64,000 bases of DNA from Spirodela intermedia. Its lineage: Eukaryota; Streptophyta; Magnoliopsida; Alismatales; Araceae. The number at the start of each line of letters is the position of its first letter. Position 1 is the stretch's first letter. The stretch spans positions 7,547,501 to 7,611,500 of the forward strand of contig LR746268.1 of NCBI GenBank assembly GCA_902729315.2. Direction: 5' to 3'. Both the position numbers and the translations under genes were made by a program. Shown piece after piece: positions 22,501 through 35,500 of this stretch. The notes under the pieces were generated by a model that was given only the letters and a program-made list of their open reading frames with translations, was not told the DNA's origin and searched no databases.

Positions 22501-25500
22501 TTGCTTTCTTTTCTATACGCAGTTACTTCGGAACCTGTGTGAAAGCACGTGACTATGAACTCCACCATGTTCTTAAGGTTTGGTTGTTCATTTAGGATTT
22601 TATCACACTGCTTTCTTTAGACTTTTAATTCCTTCTCGAATGCTTTTTTTTCGTGGGAGGATATTGGGCCGCCAAATTGACGAGTTCTTCTGGCCGGAGA
22701 ATATTGTCAAACAACATTAATGAAGATTTAGCGTTCAAAGAAAGTCTTATTCTTAGTTATAGCTTTGAATGGGCCATTATTTATGCTCAAAAAGCTAAAT
22801 GAAGCTGTATTCATGCTATAAATAGTTAACTACATATAGCATAGGTTTCTAGTTGTTACTAATGGCTGTTTCAGAGCTGACATTACATTGCATGACTTTG
22901 TAATGTTTACTTTTAGGAAGGAGGCGTTCTTCTCACGACATATGACATTGTACGGATCAATTCAAAATCTATTAGAGGTGATTTTTATTTTCGTGGACAC
23001 AGAGATAATGATTGTGATGACGTTATCTGGGATTATGTTATACTTGATGAGGTTAGTTTATATCTATTTTCTCTCATATTATTTATCAATGAACAATGTT
23101 TCTTTTTTACATTCTTGTTTCGTCTAATGGTGCACAATACCATGTTTGAATGTCTCTACTTGTGTTGAGCTATACAAAATGACAATAAGATTACCCGTTG
23201 AAAGAGGATTTCCTTATGAAACTTATTTACAAACTATTTCGTTTATGTTCAAAGAATAATTTTTCTCTGTATTAAGTGAATTAGAATATGTATTTCTGGT
23301 TTTGGTTAACACATGGCACTGCAGTACATGAAGAAGATAGCAGAAAGAAAGTCAAAAAGTTGACTGATGTGGTGTTTGTGTTTGACACATCTAAGGGACA
23401 CAGGAGATATGCAACAAAATTGGCTGCAGCAGGGTCCGTGGGTGGTCAAAAAGGTATAGTTTGGGAGGCTAGGTATGCAGTAAGATCTAGTGAGTAGAGT
23501 TTTGTCAACACAGTTAGAGAAGAGATACAATGGTTATCTTCCATCCAACATTTACCTATTTTATTGTCTTAGGGGATCAAGAAATCCTGGTCATAGGATT
23601 ATCTCAATTTATGATCAATGTTCCTAATAGAGAGAATGGAGAAAACTGGAGAGCTTGCCGCCCCTATGGTATTGCCATGCATTTGTGTGTATATCTTAGT
23701 ACAAGTACCTGAAGAATGGACAAAGAATAAAAGAGAAAGTTGGGAGAGACAGCATAAAGCGTACTGCTAGTAGTATACTAAACAAAAGAACTATGAGGAA
23801 TGGACGGAGTGTGAGAGAGGTACTGTTGGTAGATGAACTGATAAGCAATATCTATATTTTTGGCCACCTGGTCATGGTAAATAATATTTCTAGTGATTTA
23901 ATGATTGCCCAGATTGTCACGCTGTAGAAGTGTAGGACTTCTATATTTCATGGCTAGAACCTGAAGAAGATGACAAAGATAGATTGTCTCAGCAGGTTTA
24001 TTGGCCGTCGCACAATATGTGGCCTCTTAGTGTATTGAGATAAAATTTATTTCCTAACAGATGAGGAAAGAGCTGAGAAAGATGTGGAAGATGCACTGAG
24101 CTCCAATGTACGGGGACAGTGTAATGAAAGAGTGGGGAAGGGTATAATGCAGATGCCAAAGGACACGTGTGAGAGTAAAAAAAGGAACGTGGGAATACTA
24201 TCAAACAAACGAAGTTGAGTATGGGAGATTGTATGCGCTCGCGTACCCCAAAAATAACAGATACATTCTATCCTATACCGAGTCAATTAGAATAACAGTG
24301 TTTCTTATGTCCCTTTACTCTGTCATACTAATACATTTGCGCCTTGTTATATCCGTCTGTATATAGATGGTGATTATTTTAGAGTTAAGAGATTGTTAGT
24401 TTTATCTCTTCCACTCATTGACAATGTTAGGGATGCATTGATTCTGTGTTCTGGAAAACGAACAATTGAGGCTTTTATTTAACCTCGTTTTATGTTTTCT
24501 TGCTGTTGGTTTTCTTCAGGGGCATTTGTTAAAAAACCCTAGCACTCAAAGAGCCAAAAGTTTGTTGGAGATACCAAGTTCTCACCGTATCATTATCAGT
24601 GGCACTCCTATTCAAAATAATCTCAAGGTGATGTTATTATTTTTACTTTTTGTGATGTATAATTTAACGCTCTTGGTTGCTTTATTCTTACTCCAATCAT
24701 GATTTTTAATTATTCACTTCAAATAGGAACTATGGGCTTTATTCAACTTTTGTTGTCCAGAGGTTTTGGGTGACAAGCAAATGTAATAAACATTCCTCCA
24801 AGGCGGTTATCTTTTGTGGCTTTTGTAATCTTCGAACCATTGATCTTGTTTTCTTTCTTAGATTCAAGGAAATGTATGAACATAAGATTCTTCGTGGCAA
24901 TGAAAAAAGTGCTTCTGATCGAGAAAAGCATGTTGGCTCTACTGCCGCAAAGGTTTTCTTCTTAACCTTTTCCGTCATGATCCTACGATCTTTCTTGGTG
25001 GGATGCAAAAATTAATTTTGACTGAGAAAAGTTCATTGGTTCTAATACTGTCATTCTTTTCTACAGAATCTCAGAGAACGTATAAAGCCATTTTTTTTAC
25101 GTCGTCTAAAAAGTGAGGTATTTCTTGAAAAGGATTCACTTAAAAGTGCAAGACTTTCTGAAAAGAATGAAATTATTGTCTGGCTAAAATTAAGTCAGAT
25201 TCAGGTGCTTGACTTCATCTTTTTAGTCTGTCATACACATTCTCTATCCCAAGGGTTAATCATTACAAACTTATTCATTTTGTTTTTTCTTGTTGCAGCG
25301 GCAATTATATGAAGCTTTTTTGGGGAGTGAGCTTGTGAATTTCTCAAAAGTCACTGGTTCGCCATTGGCCGCACTGACGGTAGCTATAGTTTTTCTCGTC
25401 TTTGTTTGGTTATCATAGTATCCGTCTGTATATTTGACGCTCCCTTTTTTCATGATATTCTTGTCTACTGACCTTTTTTTCTCTTTGGGTATCTGCTGAT

Positions 25501-28500
25501 TGAAGAAAAGTATATCATTTTTTGCAAATTTGTAATTCCGTCTTGCCATAGAACTAAACCTAGTGCTCTTATTCTGTTATTTGAGATCGAATCGGGTGTA
25601 TCTGACCTTTTTCAATTCTGATGGATTTCTCTTTCAGTCCAGCAATGTATCGTACGAGATTTTGACACTTTGAAAATGAATTATCCGTTTTACAGTATTT
25701 TGTTGGCAAATGACTGAAAAATTTGATGAACTTACCCATGTGACATTAAAGTCACGACTCAAACGGTCCGTGTGATTTCGTGTCCTAGTCATAAGTCTTA
25801 TTCATGATGGTAAGCAACCCAATCTTATTTTCGTATGAGATTTTGTCCTGGGGAGAATATATCTAATTTTCCTTTATTCGTGTGGTATCATATGGTATCA
25901 GACACTTTGGCACCATCCTCTGACACAAATTCCTTTGCATACAAAAATCTGTTAAATGAGGTGGATTGGACCAATGACCTGTCAAATCAGGGAAATTTTA
26001 TCGTTTCTATTTGGCTACCTATTGAGCAAGTTGGCTTTATTTGACAAACTTTGTCTCAGCTGTTGCGCAGGCTGAGCAACTGAGAGTGAATAGGCTAATA
26101 TGAATAAATGTTTCGACATAAATGTAACTAAGAAGTGGCATCTGACGGACTTGTCCATATCACCTACGTCGCTCAGTGTCAGGTTTGGTAATTAGATTTG
26201 TTAACGTAAAAATTTCTGAAATTAGACTACATGAAGGAAATGGAAGCAGAACCAAACGCTGAGAAAAATCTCCACTTGAACTCTGCGGCTTCTTCTTCTT
26301 CATCATCATCATTACTTCTTGTTTTTCCAGTGCGGTTGCCTGTATCTTGCAGATTGGATCGAGCATTCATTGCCTGCTTTTCAGTATCAATGTTTATGTT
26401 CATTTAGAAATCTCATTCCTGATTTTGTCCTGTGGTCTTCTTGAAAGTAGGGGCTCCATTGATTCATGTTTTAAGTTTCCAAACAGGTACTCAAGAAAAT
26501 ATGCGACCACCCATTCATTTTGACAAAAAGAGCTGCAGAAGATGTATTAGAAGGAATTGACGCGATGCTAAACAGGGATGAGCTCAATACTGTGGAGGAA
26601 ATGGTGTCGAGTATAGCAAATATGACAGAACCCAGAAATGTAAAACAAGTAGACAAGAGTGTGTCCTGCAAGATCTCCTTCCTGTTGTCCCTGCTGGTTA
26701 GGACATTATATTTCCTGAATTTTATATTTATTATTAAATCCTTTGGCATTTATTCTAATGTGTTTCAGGTGCTTATGTGACAGGAAAATCTAACTACGGA
26801 GGGCCATTATGTGCTCATATTCTCTCAGACACGCAAAATGCTAAATATTATTCAGGTTCTCTTTAGATCTTTAAAATTATTTATTTTCTGGAAATTTGAC
26901 GCCCTTCTATTAAATATTAGATATCTTATTCAATATTTGATGGCGTTGGTAAATTGTATTATTGAACGTAATATTTAGACCCAAAGTACTGCTTCTTCAC
27001 CTCCAAGAAAACGGAAAAAAAAAGAGCAAATGAAATAGATTCAGCTCCCTCAGGACAATTATATGCAGCATGATTTATTCAAAGCTTTACAAGTTTTTTG
27101 GTCGAGATATTTCTTTGTGCTATTCAATTCTGACCTTCTGGTTTGTTTTTGGGATAGATAGAAAAGTTTTTTTTTTTTTAACTGGCATTGTCAGGTCTGT
27201 CCATGTATAAAGGCTTTTCAGTAGACTTTCCGCAATCTTTTTAGGCACTATCCTGATCATAACCTTAGTAATTTCTTGTGACAATTTCCTGGTGTCTTCA
27301 GCTGTTCTGTTCATCACCTGCTTAATCAGAGTCTTGGATGATTTTTGTAAATATTCAACATGGACTAGAAACTTAAATGCTAGAAATTGTGTTGCATCCA
27401 AATCCCTGTGGTAGGATGAACTATTTTACCCATTTATGATACATTGGATCCTCACCTTCAAGGATAAAACTAATAAATCTAATCCTAATTTGGAAGTGTC
27501 TTGTTAAAAAAAATAAATCTGTTTCTGTTGTATCAAGCTTCATCTTTATATGGCTCTTGGATGTCGTACTTTTTGTTTTCAGCACCTTGAAGTATTTGCC
27601 ATTTTAAGTACTTAGTGTGAATATGTGAAGGCATCAGAAGCTTCATTGAGAATCAGTCGATCATCTGAAGTTCTGAGTGACGTGTTACCCTGTTCTTCAT
27701 ACGGGGAAATTCCATGTTATCACAGAATGCCTCGGGCTTTAAAGGATTCGTTTTCTTGATCTCACTTCTCAGGATGCCATAACATCAGAAGGTTATGAGT
27801 TCTTGCGGATTGATGGGACTACAAAGGCTGCTGACAGAGAAAAAGTAGTCAAGGTATGTTTCCATTACGCTTCCTTTTTCTCTACTTGTTTGCTTTAGGA
27901 GATTTAATCTCGTATTGCATCCTGCTTTGCAGGATTTTCAAGGAGGCAATGCTCCGATTTTCCTGTTGACTTCTCAAGTTGGAGGCCTCGGTCTTACCCT
28001 TACAAAAGCTGACCGTGTTATTGTTGTCGATCCTGCCTGGAATCCAAGGTCAACGCCTCTAAGTGAAACCCAAAATGAGAATTGACGGAATTAGTGTTAT
28101 AATTTTTTTGTTTTCGTTTCCATTATCATAAAAAAAAAAATCAATGTAAAATATGGTGATGTTGGTTTTTCTAATTCCATGCTAGTGCTTCAACGGACAT
28201 GCCACCCTGGGAAAGAGGGCCATCTGGGGAATCCAAATTTCTTGGAGTTCGGAAGCTAAATATTTATTTATTTATTTATTTATTTATTTATTCAAAAAAA
28301 CATTGATCTCATCAAGAAACTTTTTTATCCAATACGTTGAAAATACCCAAGCTTTGTACCGTCTCATGATCAATCTAGTGGCCCTAGACAGGCTAAATCA
28401 TGATTGCTTTCTGTTTCAGCTGGTTCTTCGGAACCACAGATACTGCCTCATTTTCATGAAGAAACTATGATCTACCTCTTTTTTTAGAAAAGATCTCTTC

Positions 28501-30303
28501 TACTTGCTCATCTTGATCTGTTCATGTAGCAGTGGCCATTCGGCTCCAGAAGCATGGTAGAAGATATGCAAGGATTTTATCGTTCCTGGGTCGCCATTGT
28601 ACTGAAAGAAAGATTTCTTTTATACCCCTGCACTTGCCTGTTCCAATTTTTTCTTCTTCCATACCAGTTTTTCTTATAGCTTCTGAAGGGTTGGTCTTGT
28701 AGACATGGAGGTTGTTCTTCTGACATGAGCGTAATGTGCCTCCTACTTTCAGTATTTTTCTGATTTTTTTAAATTTTTTTGCTTATGGGTTGCACAGTAC
28801 GGACAACCAGAGTGTTGACCGCGCATATCGCATTGGTCAAACAAAGGACGTCATCGTCTATCGACTCATGACATGCGGCACCATCGAGGAAAAAATATAT
28901 AAAAAGCAGGTCTGCCTCTTCTCTTGGTGACCAGAATTTGTCTCTTTGGGCGAATTATTTCAGAAACTCCTGAACGTGGTTTGCTATTTTCGTACCATTT
29001 CTCCGTCTGTGTTGTCAGTCAAACATACCAAGTCCCATGGGATTGGGTTGACTTTTTCTGGGTTTCTTCTCAATGGAAGATGAGATCCTGTTCTCATCTC
29101 TTTTGAAAGAACACCTCCTCATTCTCCCCCATTCGCCCTGCAAGATGGTTATTAGCAATTACTTGAGCTGTGTGGTTCTTGTTGGTTCTCTTTCAGGTTT
29201 TCAAGGGCGGACTGTTTAAAATTGCCACGGAACACAAGGAGCAGACCCGCTACTTCAGCCAAAAAGTACGTCCCCTGCTGGTTATTTTGCCCATAATTTT
29301 TTCAATCTTCTTTCTCAGATTGTTTCCAGCCCACAGGTGTCTGCGATTCAGTTAACCACCAATCTTCTTGGGAGCTGCAGGATCTTCAGGAGCTGTTCAG
29401 TCTTCCTAAACAGGGATTTGATATTTCTCTCACCCAACAGCAGTTATACGAGGAGCACGATCGCCACCACAAGATGTAACCTTCCCCTGAGCTACACATG
29501 CACGCACACTCGTGTATAAACTCCTGTGCTTCACGGATTTAGTGGTTGCTCTGTTCCATGTGACTATGACAGGAGCGAGTCCTTGGCCGAGCACATACGC
29601 TTCCTGGAGAGGCTGGGCATTGCTGGAGTTAGTCACCACAGTCTGCTGTTCTCAAAGGCCACAAACGCGGTGCTTGTACCCGACGAAGAAGATGCCGAAA
29701 GGTGCCAACGCTTTACTGAATGCTCTCCGGCTAGTTTTCTTCAGCATTTCCCAAAGTCTTCTTATTCCTCGATTTTTGGAAAATTCAGTGAAAAGGGAAA
29801 TGTACCTGTGGCGACTGCGGCGGGTAGATCAGCGTCCAGACCTGACAGCGATGGGTAATGATACTAGCTAGCAGGATGTCTGGAATTATAGATCTATTGA
29901 ACTCACTTATGTGTTTGTCCTCACAGGGTGGGGTACGTGTTCAACCCAAAAGATGCAAGAACAGTTCCGACCATGGCTCCCAAGGCTGATTCGAAGGAGA
30001 AGCCGGAGGAAATTGAAGAGAAGATCAAGAGATTGTCCCATACCTTGACCAACGAGGTGATGTGAAAGCAGACACCTGCGGAACGCTTAATATCATAGAT
30101 ATTGACTCACTTGAGTGAAATATTGGTTTCAGGTTGTCGTTTCTAAGCTGCCAGACAAAGGAGACAGGATAAGGGCGCAGATAATTGATCTCAAGCTGAA
30201 GCTGAACAAGCTCAGAGATTCATCCCGATCAGAGTTGAACGAAGTGGAGGTCATGGATGTGGATGAGCTCACCGATGAAATGGAAAGGCTTCTATCCGTT
30301 TAA
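19535..30303 (+). CDS. CHR24: SNF2-family ATPase, CHR24/ERCC6L-like
   Basis: Swi2/Snf2 ATPase of the ERCC6/ERCC6L group, acting on chromatin or DNA in repair, chromosome segregation or remodelling. Exons: 19535-19628, 19712-20496, 22278-22408, 22523-22577, 22917-23051, 24520-24627, 24727-24782, 24862-24952, 25067-25204, 25299-25379, 26487-26696, 26784-26855, 27773-27853, 27933-28048, 28798-28909, 29197-29265, 29381-29475, 29573-29854, 29927-30056, 30133-30303. They give 1,003 residues with phases closed. The first ~230 residues are acidic and poorly conserved. Helicase motifs: [10 protein letters not shown] (about 283-291), Ia [19 protein letters not shown] (399-402, split across two exons), [57 protein letters not shown]. 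After the helicase come [33 protein letters not shown] and a short coiled C-terminus, all as in plant CHR24. The start is the first in-frame ATG. Confidence 0.95.
28261..28292. repeat. (TATT)8 microsatellite in a CHR24 intron
   Basis: Eight perfect TATT units in the intron between exons ending at 28048 and starting at 28798. Confidence 0.95.
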
Positions 30304-31592
30304 ATGCTTCTGGGTAACATCATTCCGGTATGGGCCTTGCTGTAAATATCATTGATTTTGTTTATGCTCACGGCTCCAATCTTGGAAATTTCATGGTCAA
30401 CATTGAAGAGAGAGGAGACGCCTCGTATTTTGGTTGTCAACAGCATTCACTGTTGCACATAAAGTCCACATAGGTTTCAGATCTTGATCTTGATCTTGCT
30501 CTTTCACATGGGTAGGATGGCAAATAATTGACCTCTACTCAATTATGAGTTCATCTACAGTTTCTGACTGGAGGCTTATATTTCTCCAACATATTTGGAA
30601 ATCAGGCATTGACTTGAATGCATGCTTGGACAAACGAATAAATCGTTGTTTGTAAGCAGCACAAGACGGCGGACATAGGATGGTTTAAAAGGGTGACTGC
30701 CTTCATCCAGGGCTGACGAGTTCCCTTCTCCTCTCGTTCTCCCAATCGAGTGCAGACAAGGCTGATGAGGAAATGTCAACGGAGGAAAAGGGGTAATGGA
30801 GAGCTATCTGGCATGGTTACCCTAAATGGGTTGATGGAGAAAGGGAGAAAAGGTCAATGGAGGGAAGAAGAAGAGGCTATTGGACTGTTTGGCGAAATAG
30901 GGCTATTGGACTCTGCCAGCCTCTTTCTCTCACATTGCATTCTCTTCCTTTGGTACTGCCCCACTGGAGTACAATCTTGAGGGTGGTTTAAACATAAATT
31001 TATAAAACCGAACGGCAAAAAAGTAAAGTATTTATAATTCAACTGAAAACTCAAGTCTTATCAACAATTCAACAAGTTTCTGGGGAGCTAGACCTAAATA
31101 GCCAAATAATATAAGCATATCCTTAAAAAAAAAAGATAAAAAAATAATTTAACCTACTATGAAGCTCGGGGCACGCGTACTGCAATCTAAGAGATAGTGT
31201 AACATGGGTGAGTATGAGCGGATCACGCGGCTATAAAAGAGAGCAGTTCGCACTTCTAGGTGAGGGATTTCAAAGTCAAAATTTGGCTGGACAAGATTCA
31301 TTCCGAGGACCATGCTATCAATGCTGGTTGTAACACGCTACTTCTACCGTATAATATATAAATGGGAGTAACCGTAGAAGAATAGTCACTCATTGAGGAG
31401 CATTACATTCTATGTAGAGAGATCGAAGAAATAATACGATAAATAAATTATCTTAGACCAACAGACTGGTCATCAACCAATTGACTCATTGATTTTGCAA
31501 CAGTGACGGCGCGAAGAATCAATCTGATGCTGAAAATATGACAAATTCTACGGAAAATTTCTAAACTGCTGAGATTCAACGGGAACGGAGAG

Positions 31593-31632
31593 CCGCCAGA
31601 CCGCCAGACCGCCAGACCGCCAGACCGCCAGG
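31593..31632. repeat. (CCGCCAGA)5 tandem repeat
   Basis: Five 8-bp units, the last ending in G rather than A. About 70 bases upstream of the weak open frame that starts at 31703. Confidence 0.92.
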
Positions 31633-31702
31633 GAAATAAGAGAAGCCACACCGCGAAAACGTTGCCGGAGACGACGCTGCCGGCGCCTCACGCCCTCCAC
31701 GG

Positions 31703-32068
31703 ATGGGATCGGTAGCAGAAACGAAGCAGCAGCAGCAACGGCCTCTTTATGAGGGCGATTTGGATTTTATAGAGGTCTCCCCGCGGAACCTCCGAGAGAC
31801 GTTTAGCAATGACGTCACGATCCGTTCGCAGCTCTCTCTCTCTCTCTCTCGGACGGCGCTGATCGAACGGCTGGAAATAACTTTTCGAGTGCCTGAAACC
31901 AATCTTAACCTTCCGATGACACGCGGAAGAGTGACGACACTATTGTGGCCGTTAACAGATACAAATATTGAAAAGGAACCCCTGTGCTTGTTTAAATTTT
32001 CAGAGAGGCCACGCGGGTGCTCGTCTTCGATGGTTCTTAGCTGGTTTGTGTGGGATATTTGGGTATAA
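31703..32068 (+). CDS. Possible small unrecognised open frame or orphan first exon
   Basis: A 121-codon frame starting MGSVAETKQQQQRPLYEGDLDF, a plausible plant N-terminus in a locally GC-rich patch. The second half loses coding character (a CTCTCT-encoded SLSLS run, Trp-rich tail). I recognise no family. It could be a remnant first exon, a non-coding transcript or chance. Its first ~40 codons lie downstream of an 8-bp tandem repeat and include a TGACGTCA-like site near 31809. Confidence 0.2.
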   Translation: MGSVAETKQQQQRPLYEGDLDFIEVSPRNLRETFSNDVTIRSQLSLSLSRTALIERLEITFRVPETNLNLPMTRGRVTTLLWPLTDTNIEKEPLCLFKFSERPRGCSSSMVLSWFVWDIWV

Positions 32069-32589
32069 AAAAAATAAATATTAGTTAAGGTTTTATAATA
32101 AAATAAATTATTGATCAGGGCTTAAAGGGAATATGTTGTCGTCCAGAGGGCATATCTCTCACTTCCTTCTGAGGGCCTTCCTTGCCATCCGGCGAAGAGC
32201 TCCCTCCTGAATTCAAAATCCTCCCCCGTTGTCCAAGAGTAGGTGGGGGAAGCACCCGGGAGGCGAGTGAGAGGTCGGCTGCGGAGGCGTCGTCTAGGGT
32301 TCTTTGCGATATTTCTTCCCCCCAAGCTACCGGTGTCGCATTTTTCCCCTTTCGCGTGGCGGATCTCCTCTTTTCTTTCATTGGGTAAGAATCGTTTTTT
32401 GTTCTCCTCCCTCGCCGCGTCTTCCGAGGCGGGGGTTTCATTAGATTCTCTCTTTTTGCTCAGGTTCTCTGTTTGTTTCATCAGATGCGCCTCGATTGGC
32501 TTTAGTTCTCTGGCTTGCGGGAGATCGATGGTACCGGCCTCTACGAAACCCTAGTTCTTTAGGAGACTTGGGGAATTGTGCCTGGGTAA

Positions 32590-35500
32590 ATGTCGGACGA
32601 GGAGAGGGATGGCGACCACGGCAGTAGCGGTAGGATGACAAGTTTTACGCTCTCCGATGGCATCATTACGTATAAAAGGAGGAAGCGCAGTTCGGCAGAA
32701 TTTTTGAGTGATCGAGATCCTAGCGTTTCCTCTGGTGACCAGGTGTGTGTCTCATTAAACACGTGTATCTCTCTCCTGGGGCAAAAATTCTTAGATGTTG
32801 ATAGTCTACATTGCTCCGTCCGTTGAGATGTAACTCGAATTTTTCCGACGTATTTACTTGATCTCATGGGCGAATTTCGTTGCTTAATATAACAACCGAC
32901 GCCATGTTGGGTTCGAGAAAATCTTTAGTTATTGCCTTGATAGTTCTACGAATGAAGATCTTTATCCAACTAAGCTGATTCCTCTAAAGCTGGCTATAAT
33001 TATGTAGACAGGGACATGAGTTGAGTCTGCCTGTAGAATTATCCCTTGTTATAGTTTCTTCTGTTAGTCATATATTCAGCTTTGAGTACTGATGTAGAAC
33101 TATCAGTTTTTAACATAAAAAAATTCCAGTTTCCGATATGCACTTGATACTGAAAATTGGTGGAAGTTATTAAACTGACCTGTTGCCTTCGAACATTCCG
33201 TTTTGTTATTGGAATATTTAAGGTTTAGTTCTTTTATATGTTCCTATTTATAGGACGTTCACTTCAGTATAATAAACAATCCAAAAAATGACGAATTCTT
33301 ACTTTTGGGTTGTCCATGCCGGCTTCATCTGACCATGATCTTGTTTTATCATAGTCTCAGCTGGTTTAGACCCATTCAGGGCCACACCAAGCGTGCTCAA
33401 ATGTTTCTGGGCAGTCTACTTTTGGGCTGATACTGTCACTTTCTTGTTTGATGCCTCCATCCAACTGGATCATATGGCTGAGGTCGTAGATGACAAAACC
33501 TGCCTGTAGGGTTCAGAAATTTTAAAATTTTGTGAATCATTTGTGATCAAAACTATGGATCTCATGCAATTTCGTTCTAGATTTCATTTTACGACGAAAT
33601 ATACTAAATACAGTAGATGAGACAGCAAATCGGATGGTGTATTTCACTTCTCTCATTAGCACTTTAACATTATTTTTTGAATAAGATCATGTTCTTATAA
33701 TACATTGTATTTGGGGAACATTTTCTGGGCATTGATGACAATATATTTCATGCAAAGATAACTTTTATAATAATTTATATAATATTTGGAAGCCAGAAAC
33801 CATATCTTTGTTGACATAAAAAAATCAATTTTCCGTTAAAGTTTTTAACTCCAAGGAACTATGTGTCTAGAAAAATAATATTTTAGAAGAAAGCGTGGCA
33901 ACGTGTTCCTTTGTTCTCTTCCTTTTTTTGTCATGTACGTTTTCCTACCGAGATCTATGACGAAAAAAATAACCAGGGTATGTCTTGCTTCCAAAACCGT
34001 TGTTGCCCTCCCGTACAAAAATAGTGTTTAAAATAAATGAATAACTAATAGACACCTACAGAACTATTAAACATATCACTTAGCTGGTCACTCTCTGCAT
34101 TCATAACATGGACGCTCAAACTCACGATGCATGGATAGAAAGAATCAGGCGTCTGCCAAATAGAAAAACTGTCCTAGAGGTCCCCTTGTGCATGTGACTT
34201 ACAAGATTTCCTCCACTCCCTTCAGAGGTAGGGAAATAGTACGTTTTCTTGGAAGCTGCCCAATATTTTTTTTATTTATGCAAGTTTGTGAGCAGAATAG
34301 GATAGTAAATTACCTCGATTCACGTCATGCTTCAAAAAAATTGGAGGAACACCATTTGTTGAACCTTTCGAATCCTCATTCCAGTAAATGCATGCTTGGT
34401 CCACTGATGTCACCTAAAGATGTTAAAGGTATGCTGAAAATTCTGGTTTAATGGAACTGAGTGGAAAATATCAAGGTGTAGCCTTAGTTTCAAGGTCACG
34501 TGTATTACGTGATTAAGTTGGAATCCGAAGATGACTAGGAAATTGGGAAATCCTAAAGCCTGACCACTTCTTAATCATGGCTATTTGAACCACTTAATCA
34601 AGTCTGTCTGTGACTCTAATGGCCGGCTGTCCAAGGACAACATATGAGAAGTTCCCTCTTTTTGTGCCACATTCTTTTTTCATGTCTGCGAATGATATCA
34701 TCAGCATATGTTTGCAAAATTTAACCAAATGGTGGAATTATGAATTGAGAAACCCAAGCACGAGTTGCACGTTTTTTGATAAGGTGATGGAGTTGAAAGC
34801 CTGCGTGGGTATGAAATTTGAATAAACTAAACATTTGTAAGCAATCGAAACATTATTTGCCCAGATCTTGCAAAGGGTTTTTCTTGTATGCGTTTCTATG
34901 GCTGATGAAAATGAATTCAGTGTAACACTATTCATCATTACCTATGAGACTTGGGTATAGTAATGCCTGAGAGGGTACCTTAATAGTTTTTGACTAATAA
35001 TCAACTTTCTACTGTATCCATAGAAAGCTGAGGAACAACGTGGATCCACAACATGTAATGGTATCCATGAGATTGGAGCACGTTCCAGAATCCAGTATCA
35101 TTGGAAAACAATATTGGAGCAAATGTTGTCATCACAAGATGTTAATGATGATGTTGTTGCAAGTTGCATCCAGAAAGCACTTCTAACTGGTAATGCTAGT
35201 TTCATGAACAAAACTTCGAATTGTACACAAGCTGAGGTATGGCATATCACAAATCATTTTTCTCCCCCTCCAGAAAATTGTCTAATTCATACCTTTGATA
35301 TCCAGTTGATTCACATGGGCAATGGAAACTTCTGCGATGAAGCAAAAAGAGCAGAGAGTTTGCAGATTTCTACACTGAAACGTAAGGAAGCCACTTCCAA
35401 TGAACTTCATAGAGATAACAGTGATCAAATGGAGGATCGTGCCGTCTCAAAGAGTTGCCAGAATGTTCTAATTGAGATTTTGGTATCGGAGAAGTTTGCC

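Larger units (their letters stand above)
30304..32589. other. Intergenic region between CHR24 and the PHD gene
   Basis: The first few hundred bases are CHR24 3' flank. A (CCGCCAGA)5 tandem repeat lies at 31593-31632. From 32150 the sequence becomes GC- and CT-rich, as expected for the 5' leader and promoter of the PHD gene. Apart from the weak frame at 31703-32068, I see no gene. Confidence 0.5.

Noticed and set aside
22278-24627. The 1.47 kb intron 23052-24519 as a site of a nested gene
   Set aside because: Open frames inside (for example 23288-23497) show no domain or splice structure; only AT-rich intron sequence is supported.
6104-30303. Functional cluster linking tRNA modification, repair and PPR genes
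   Set aside because: Each gene has its own promoter side and separate known function; adjacency in a plant genome gives no support for a pathway.
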